Below, one piece after another: positions 60,093-64,000 of a stretch of DNA of 64,000 nt. The position numbers were made by a program, and so were the translations under genes. The stretch comes from an uncultured Synergistales bacterium (lineage in GTDB: Bacteria > Synergistota > Synergistia > Synergistales > Aminobacteriaceae), in contig CAJOGI010000003.1 of assembly GCA_905234075.1 (NCBI GenBank), positions 1 through 64,000 on the forward strand. Reading direction: 5' to 3'. Numbering within the stretch: position 1 is the first letter of the stretch; the number at the start of each line of letters is the position of its first letter. Under the pieces are notes generated by a model that was not told where the DNA came from, did no database searches, and saw only the letters and a program-made list of their open reading frames with translations.

Positions 60093-61424
60093 TTATTTTG
60101 CAATTCTCGTCAAGCCTTCAAAGTTGTATGTAGCTTTGACAACTATTTCGGGCGTGTCTGTCGTGATGCTCTTGTAAGCAGGGCCGGCGTAGTGCGCCAT
60201 TCCGCCGATGTTGTAAACCTTGCTCATGTCCCAGCCGCGAGCCTTGAGAATTTTCATCATGTTGTTGACTCGGCCTCCGCCCTGACACATTAAGAAAATG
60301 TTTTTATTTTTCGGGAAGAGTGCCTGAAGTATCTCGTCAGACTCTTTGTAAACCGGGATAGGCTCGTCCGTCGTTCCGCCGTAGAGCTGGGGCAGTGAAG
60401 AATCTTTATGAGCGTCAGCATTAAATATCAACGAGAGATAAGGAATACACTCAAAGTTGCGTAAATGTTTCTTTGCGTAGTCCTCGAAGTCGCGGAGGTC
60501 GATATACATAACGTCGCTGCGTCCGAGATACTGAAGGAGATTTTCATTATTAATCGATGAGCATGTCGGCCCGAAGTTGCCCGGAGCGCAGACCGTCTCT
60601 TCTGTGTCGTCCTTGTTGGCCTTGTAAGTTTTTTTAGTGTCAACAGGCGCAGGAAGTTCCGTTCCTTCTTTTGCCGCTGACGCGGTTGCAACGGCCGCCG
60701 CTACAGCTTTCTTGCTCTCAAAAACTTTTCTCATCTCGACAGCTTTTGGATCGCCGTCAAAGAATTGATCCGTAGCGTGATACACAAACATAGCTTCAAG
60801 TATTCGGAGAACATTATTTGACGAGACTGTCGCGCCCGTCCAGCCATCAAGCGTTAAATTTTCGCGCCCTTCGCCGACGTTATAGTCTTTGATGTCGTCA
60901 ATCGTGCCGAGCTTCATTATCTGAGCGCAGGTCTTGCCGACATAGTACGGCAGCATTTCAGCCTTAAATTTTTCAAACGTTGACTTCGGCGACGTAGGAG
61001 GGGGATCGCTGTCTCCCCAGAAACCTCCGAGATAATGGCCTGTCGAGTCTCTGTCAAAGCTGAAAGTTTTTACGGCTGCGTCTTCAATTTTTCCGCTTGA
61101 AGGCAGAGTTAATTCAAGATACGCGGTTGACCATACGTTGAGGTCAGCGGGGCGGCATGTGCATGAAATGAAGGTAACCTGATACTTGACGTAATTGCGC
61201 GCAACATACTTGAAGGGCACAAAGGCATAGAACAAATCTTCTTCCTTCGGGCCGTCGATGTGATTGAACGGGATCACGGCGACTGCGTTGGCTTTGCTTC
61301 CCTCTCCAAGTTTTGCCGAAGAGTTGAGGAACCTGTTTACTTCGCCCAGTGAGAGTTCATCTGCTGACGCGGCAGACAAAATCATCGCTGAAAGAAGCAA
61401 GCACACTAACAATTTTTTGGACAT
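60093..61424 (-). CDS. Periplasmic FMN-binding plus rhodanese fusion protein
   Basis: A 443-residue exported protein; the signal peptide ends at ASA (near residue 21). An FMN-binding domain has the covalent-flavinylation-type motif DGWTGATVSS with Thr199 as the expected attachment site. An Ala-rich spacer (240-265) leads to a rhodanese domain (about 285-443) with VMYIDLRDFEDY and active-site CQGGGR, whose Cys380 should be the persulfide carrier. The combination suggests redox or sulfur chemistry in the periplasm. The flavin transferase ApbE is not in the window. AGGAGG lies 9 bases before the ATG. Confidence 0.75.
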   Translation of the reverse strand: MSKKLLVCLLLSAMILSAASADELSLGEVNRFLNSSAKLGEGSKANAVAVIPFNHIDGPKEEDLFYAFVPFKYVARNYVKYQVTFISCTCRPADLNVWSTAYLELTLPSSGKIEDAAVKTFSFDRDSTGHYLGGFWGDSDPPPTSPKSTFEKFKAEMLPYYVGKTCAQIMKLGTIDDIKDYNVGEGRENLTLDGWTGATVSSNNVLRILEAMFVYHATDQFFDGDPKAVEMRKVFESKKAVAAAVATASAAKEGTELPAPVDTKKTYKANKDDTEETVCAPGNFGPTCSSINNENLLQYLGRSDVMYIDLRDFEDYAKKHLRNFECIPYLSLIFNADAHKDSSLPQLYGGTTDEPIPVYKESDEILQALFPKNKNIFLMCQGGGRVNNMMKILKARGWDMSKVYNIGGMAHYAGPAYKSITTDTPEIVVKATYNFEGLTRIAK

Positions 61425-61460
61425 GTAAAATCCTCCTTTTTAATTAAATTTCTAAATTAA

Positions 61461-62525
61461 TTACTCTGTAATTGTGTACATCGCTACTTCGTCAATTTCG
61501 CGGTTGGTAGCGACGATTACATCCTGCCCCTTGCTGTTCTTAAAGTGCATCGCGTTGGCACAGCCGGTGTCTTTGTCAATCAGTTCTGTTTTATAGTCGC
61601 CGGCTCCGCTGTCCCATGAAATTGCGATAGTCTGCTTAGTTCCTTTTCTCCAGCCTATAATCCATGTAGGAACGCCGAGAAGCTCACATGTCCAAGTCGC
61701 GTGGATCATCTCAGTTTCTTTTTCAGGGCGCGGATATTTCCATTGAGGGACATATTTATTATGCTCGTCAAGGTGATAAATCGTGAGAGAATTTCCGTGA
61801 AACGGGCTTATACAGCCTAGCTCTAATTTTCCGTCGCCGTCGAAGTCAAGCAAAATTGAATCGCTTGAAGGAACGGTGCTGACCTGTTCAACTTCCCAAG
61901 ACGCTCCGAGAACGGCAGGGGGCGAGACAATGAACGTGCCCTCTTCACATGCAACAAGAGCCGCGTCGTGTCCTGCGTGGGAAATTTTGCAGTAGCCGTG
62001 ATTTTTCAACATGCCGTTTGCAATTAATTTCATCTCTAATAAATTGTCATCGTTGTAGCCTGAAAGGTCATTAGGAAGGACTGCACCGAAGCACGCGCCC
62101 GGATAACGCCAATCATTTTTATATTCGTGTCCTGTTTTCAAAGCGCAGGCAATGAGATAATTTACTCCGCCCCTGTTGAGAATGCCGAAGCGGTGAACGA
62201 AAGGAACTTTGCAGAGCGTGCGGATCTCCCAATTATCTTTTGACTTTGGTGTTGCGATTACAATCTTTGCATTAATTGAGTCATTCGGTGAATAAAATTT
62301 GTGTGTCGCAAGGAACTGGCCGCCGCCGTCCGGGACTGGGGTCATCGTCATAACGCCGCCGGGCTGTGTCCAAACTGTTTCGAGGCACTCGCCGTCCTCT
62401 GAAAAGAGATAGCACGGGTCAGTTTTTTCAGCCGCTACGAGAAAACATTTCTGCCCTTTGAAATCAAGAGCTGAAATCGCGTAACATTTGTTGAGGTTGG
62501 AAATAACTTTCTTTTCGACCTTCAT
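61461..62525 (-). CDS. Beta-propeller-like (FG-GAP/VCBS) protein of unknown function
   Basis: A 354-residue soluble protein without a signal peptide. Repeating short strands with FDGDGKLELGC near 230 (a calcium-loop-like FG-GAP pattern) and recurring Trp/Pro blade ends suggest a propeller with six or seven blades. Function unknown. It follows the UlaE-like gene by 23 bases and precedes the FMN/rhodanese gene by 36, so it belongs to that unit. AGGAG provides the ribosome site. Confidence 0.6.
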   Translation of the reverse strand: MKVEKKVISNLNKCYAISALDFKGQKCFLVAAEKTDPCYLFSEDGECLETVWTQPGGVMTMTPVPDGGGQFLATHKFYSPNDSINAKIVIATPKSKDNWEIRTLCKVPFVHRFGILNRGGVNYLIACALKTGHEYKNDWRYPGACFGAVLPNDLSGYNDDNLLEMKLIANGMLKNHGYCKISHAGHDAALVACEEGTFIVSPPAVLGASWEVEQVSTVPSSDSILLDFDGDGKLELGCISPFHGNSLTIYHLDEHNKYVPQWKYPRPEKETEMIHATWTCELLGVPTWIIGWRKGTKQTIAISWDSGAGDYKTELIDKDTGCANAMHFKNSKGQDVIVATNREIDEVAMYTITE

Positions 62526-62548
62526 AAATAAATCACTCCTAAAAAAAT

Positions 62549-63391
62549 TTATATTTGCTTGTCAATTTTTTCTGACATCGAACGGCAAGCGAATTTGATA
62601 TCGTCCTTCCATTCTGCCCTGCCTACGTCCCACATCTCCGTTACAAAACGCCTGATGCCCATCTCCCACGCTTTTTTAATTACAGCGTCAAAATCAACGT
62701 GTCCCGTTAAAAATGGGATCTCGCGGAATTTTCCCGGCACCGTCTCTTTGAGATGAAGTGCGATAATATGTCCCCTGCCCGTCTCCATGTCATCAAGCAC
62801 GCTGGTTCCGTAAGTTTTTGCGGCGTTCGTTAAATTTCCTGCGTCGGGATAAACTCCGAGATAAGGGCTGTTAATTAAAGAAACGTAGTGCATGGATTTT
62901 TGCGTGGTGTTCATAAATTCCGTTTCCATTGTCTCGAAGCCGAGCAGAACGCCTTTATCAGCCGCCATTAAAGTTGCCTTAGCAAGATTTTCGCGGAAAA
63001 ATTTTTCGCTCTCGGCTGTGCTCTTTTCGTAATAAACGTCATAGCCGGCAAGCTGTATTATTCTCACGCCTAAGTCGTCGGCGAGCTGTACGGCCTTCTC
63101 CATAATTTCAAGACTGCGTTCGCGGATCTTAGGGTCGGACGCGCCGAAGGGGTATTTGCGGTGCCCTGAAAGACACATGCTGCGAATGGGCATATTAATT
63201 TCTTTCATGAGTTTCAAAATTTCAAAGCGTTCGTCCTGCGACCATTCGAGACGCGATAATTTTTTGTCCGTCTCGTCAATGCTGATTTCAACAAAATCGT
63301 AGCCGCATTCCTTAGCGCATTCTAACTTTTCACGCCACGACATAGACTCAGGCATGGCCTTTTCATACAGGCCGATAGAGTATGGCTTCAC
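62549..63391 (-). CDS. UlaE-like L-ribulose/L-xylulose-5-phosphate 3-epimerase
   Basis: A 280-residue TIM-barrel isomerase-like enzyme. LAGYDVYYEKST near 125, GFETMETEFMN near 158, GVYPDAGNLTNAAK near 188, IALHLKET near 213, and FVTEMW near 258 give the metal-binding Glu, Asp, His and Glu of the UlaE/SgbU family. It converts sugar 5-phosphates in L-ascorbate or related sugar breakdown. The GTG start at 63391 has AAAGGAG about 10 bases before it. First gene of the - strand unit. Confidence 0.85.
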   Translation of the reverse strand: MKPYSIGLYEKAMPESMSWREKLECAKECGYDFVEISIDETDKKLSRLEWSQDERFEILKLMKEINMPIRSMCLSGHRKYPFGASDPKIRERSLEIMEKAVQLADDLGVRIIQLAGYDVYYEKSTAESEKFFRENLAKATLMAADKGVLLGFETMETEFMNTTQKSMHYVSLINSPYLGVYPDAGNLTNAAKTYGTSVLDDMETGRGHIIALHLKETVPGKFREIPFLTGHVDFDAVIKKAWEMGIRRFVTEMWDVGRAEWKDDIKFACRSMSEKIDKQI

Positions 63392-63496
63392 AAGTCAACA
63401 GCTCCTTTGCGTTGATATAGTTTTTATTTTTTATAAAATCTTTAATGAAAAATCTGGCTAGTAAAATTTTTTTGATTATAGCAAAACTTTTTGAAA

Positions 63497-63541
63497 ATGT
63501 ATACATATATATTTGACTTTTCACAAGCGTTAATGTATATT
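63497..63541 (+). promoter_or_regulatory. Promoter and palindrome before the UlaG-like gene
   Basis: TTGACT (63513-63518) and TATATT (63536-63541) are 17 bases apart. The perfect palindrome ATGTATACAT (63497-63506) lies just upstream and resembles GntR-type operators; the regulator is unknown. Confidence 0.5.
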
Positions 63542-63651
63542 CTAACTTAATTTAGTAAACATTTCTCAAAATAATTTCTAAAAAAAAGATTTTAGCAGTT
63601 ATCTTTCGCTTTAGGTTTCAAAATTTTTGTACTAAGGAGGTTTCTATAGAG

Positions 63652-64000
63652 ATGAGCAAAATATCTGAAATGACTCGTGAAAAATGGATTATGAGCACTT
63701 TTCCTGAATGGGGAACGTGGCTAGTTGAAGACATTGAAAACGAAGTCGTAGCTCCGGGCAACGTTGCCATGTGGTGGCTCGGCTGCACTGGTATCTGGTT
63801 CAAAACTCCCGGCGGTGCCAACATCACGATTGATTTATGGTGCGGCAACGGCAAGAGAACTCATGGCAACGGAAAAATGGCGGTCGGTCATCAAATGGCG
63901 AACATGTGCGGCGGCCGTGCAATGCAGCCTAATTTGCGCAACGTTCCGTTTGTAATTGACCCGTTTGCTTTCAAGCAGGTTGACGCAGTTCTGGCAACTC
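63652..64000 (+). CDS. UlaG-like L-ascorbate-6-phosphate lactonase, N-terminal part (partial)
   Basis: The first 116 codons of a gene cut by the window end. The start has AAGGAGG 13 bases upstream. [51 protein letters not shown]-type sequence and [20 protein letters not shown] match UlaG, a metallo-beta-lactamase-fold lactonase opening L-ascorbate 6-phosphate. The metal-binding histidines lie beyond the window. It is divergent from the UlaE-like gene, sharing their promoter region. Confidence 0.85.
   Translation, partial: MSKISEMTREKWIMSTFPEWGTWLVEDIENEVVAPGNVAMWWLGCTGIWFKTPGGANITIDLWCGNGKRTHGNGKMAVGHQMANMCGGRAMQPNLRNVPFVIDPFAFKQVDAVLAT

Overview
The window reads as ordinary chromosome from a member of the Synergistetes (Synergistota). 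Evidence for a diderm with lipopolysaccharide is the Kdo transferase, LpxK, MsbA and LpxB-like genes. The S37-type peptidase at 51974..53512 ends in a glycine/serine-cysteine-asparagine motif, a membrane helix and a basic tail that match the Synergist-CTERM sorting signal. A DivIVA/SepF pair sits beside these outer-membrane genes. Genes are tightly packed, often overlap by 1-17 bases, and often start with TTG behind a strong Shine-Dalgarno. I recognised no rRNA, tRNA, CRISPR array, transposase or prophage.

Layout: 1-12 kb (+): rimO end, pgpA, pncC-type amidase, small conserved genes, an S1 protein, a DUF501 gene, comB, single-chain purL, and a 1009-residue Sm-like/cold-shock-like/HEPN protein. 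12-17.5 kb: waaA (-), then cheV, an unknown gene, rpoD and a channel-like gene (+). 17.5-22.8 kb (-): a complete-looking run dapA-dapB-dapH-deacetylase-lysC (acetylase branch of lysine/DAP synthesis) behind a structured leader. 22.8-32.2 kb (-): cdsA, uppS, uracil-DNA glycosylase, a P-loop/Asp23-like fusion, murA, wecB, a WecA-like enzyme, an RpiB-Upp fusion, and a ParA with an acidic partner. 32-40.5 kb: orphan citX, exported and membrane proteins, a parvulin isomerase, cupin, flavodoxin, recX-divIVA-sepF, an AzgA-type permease and a polysaccharide deacetylase. 40.8-45.8 kb (-): LpxK fused to an LpxB-like domain, MsbA, LpxB-like. 46-51 kb: a coiled-coil exported protein, three subunits of a methylmalonyl-CoA-type decarboxylase, YchF. 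51-58.4 kb: L,D-transpeptidase, S37 peptidase, cation/proton antiporter, a repeat coiled-coil protein, two SH3-like paralogues, cbiB. 58.4-64 kb: Na+/solute symporter, a periplasmic FMN-binding/rhodanese fusion, a propeller-like protein, a UlaE-like epimerase, and a divergent UlaG-like lactonase cut by the window end.

Structure between genes is the most unusual part. (1) A heptamer tandem repeat (GTTAGGA and its complement) occurs at about 15 places. It forms hairpins, supplies stop codons, and has entered purL in frame at two linkers. (2) An approximately 100-bp A+T-rich intergenic element occurs four times, each time with a -10-like sequence on the same side and a terminal T-run, so it may be a multicopy small RNA. 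(3) A separate candidate small RNA at 55.68-55.85 kb has consensus promoter hexamers and an intrinsic terminator. (4) The dapA leader has a consensus promoter, a 28-codon reading frame, and competing antiterminator and terminator pairings.

Functions are assigned from motifs read by eye; no database search was run.
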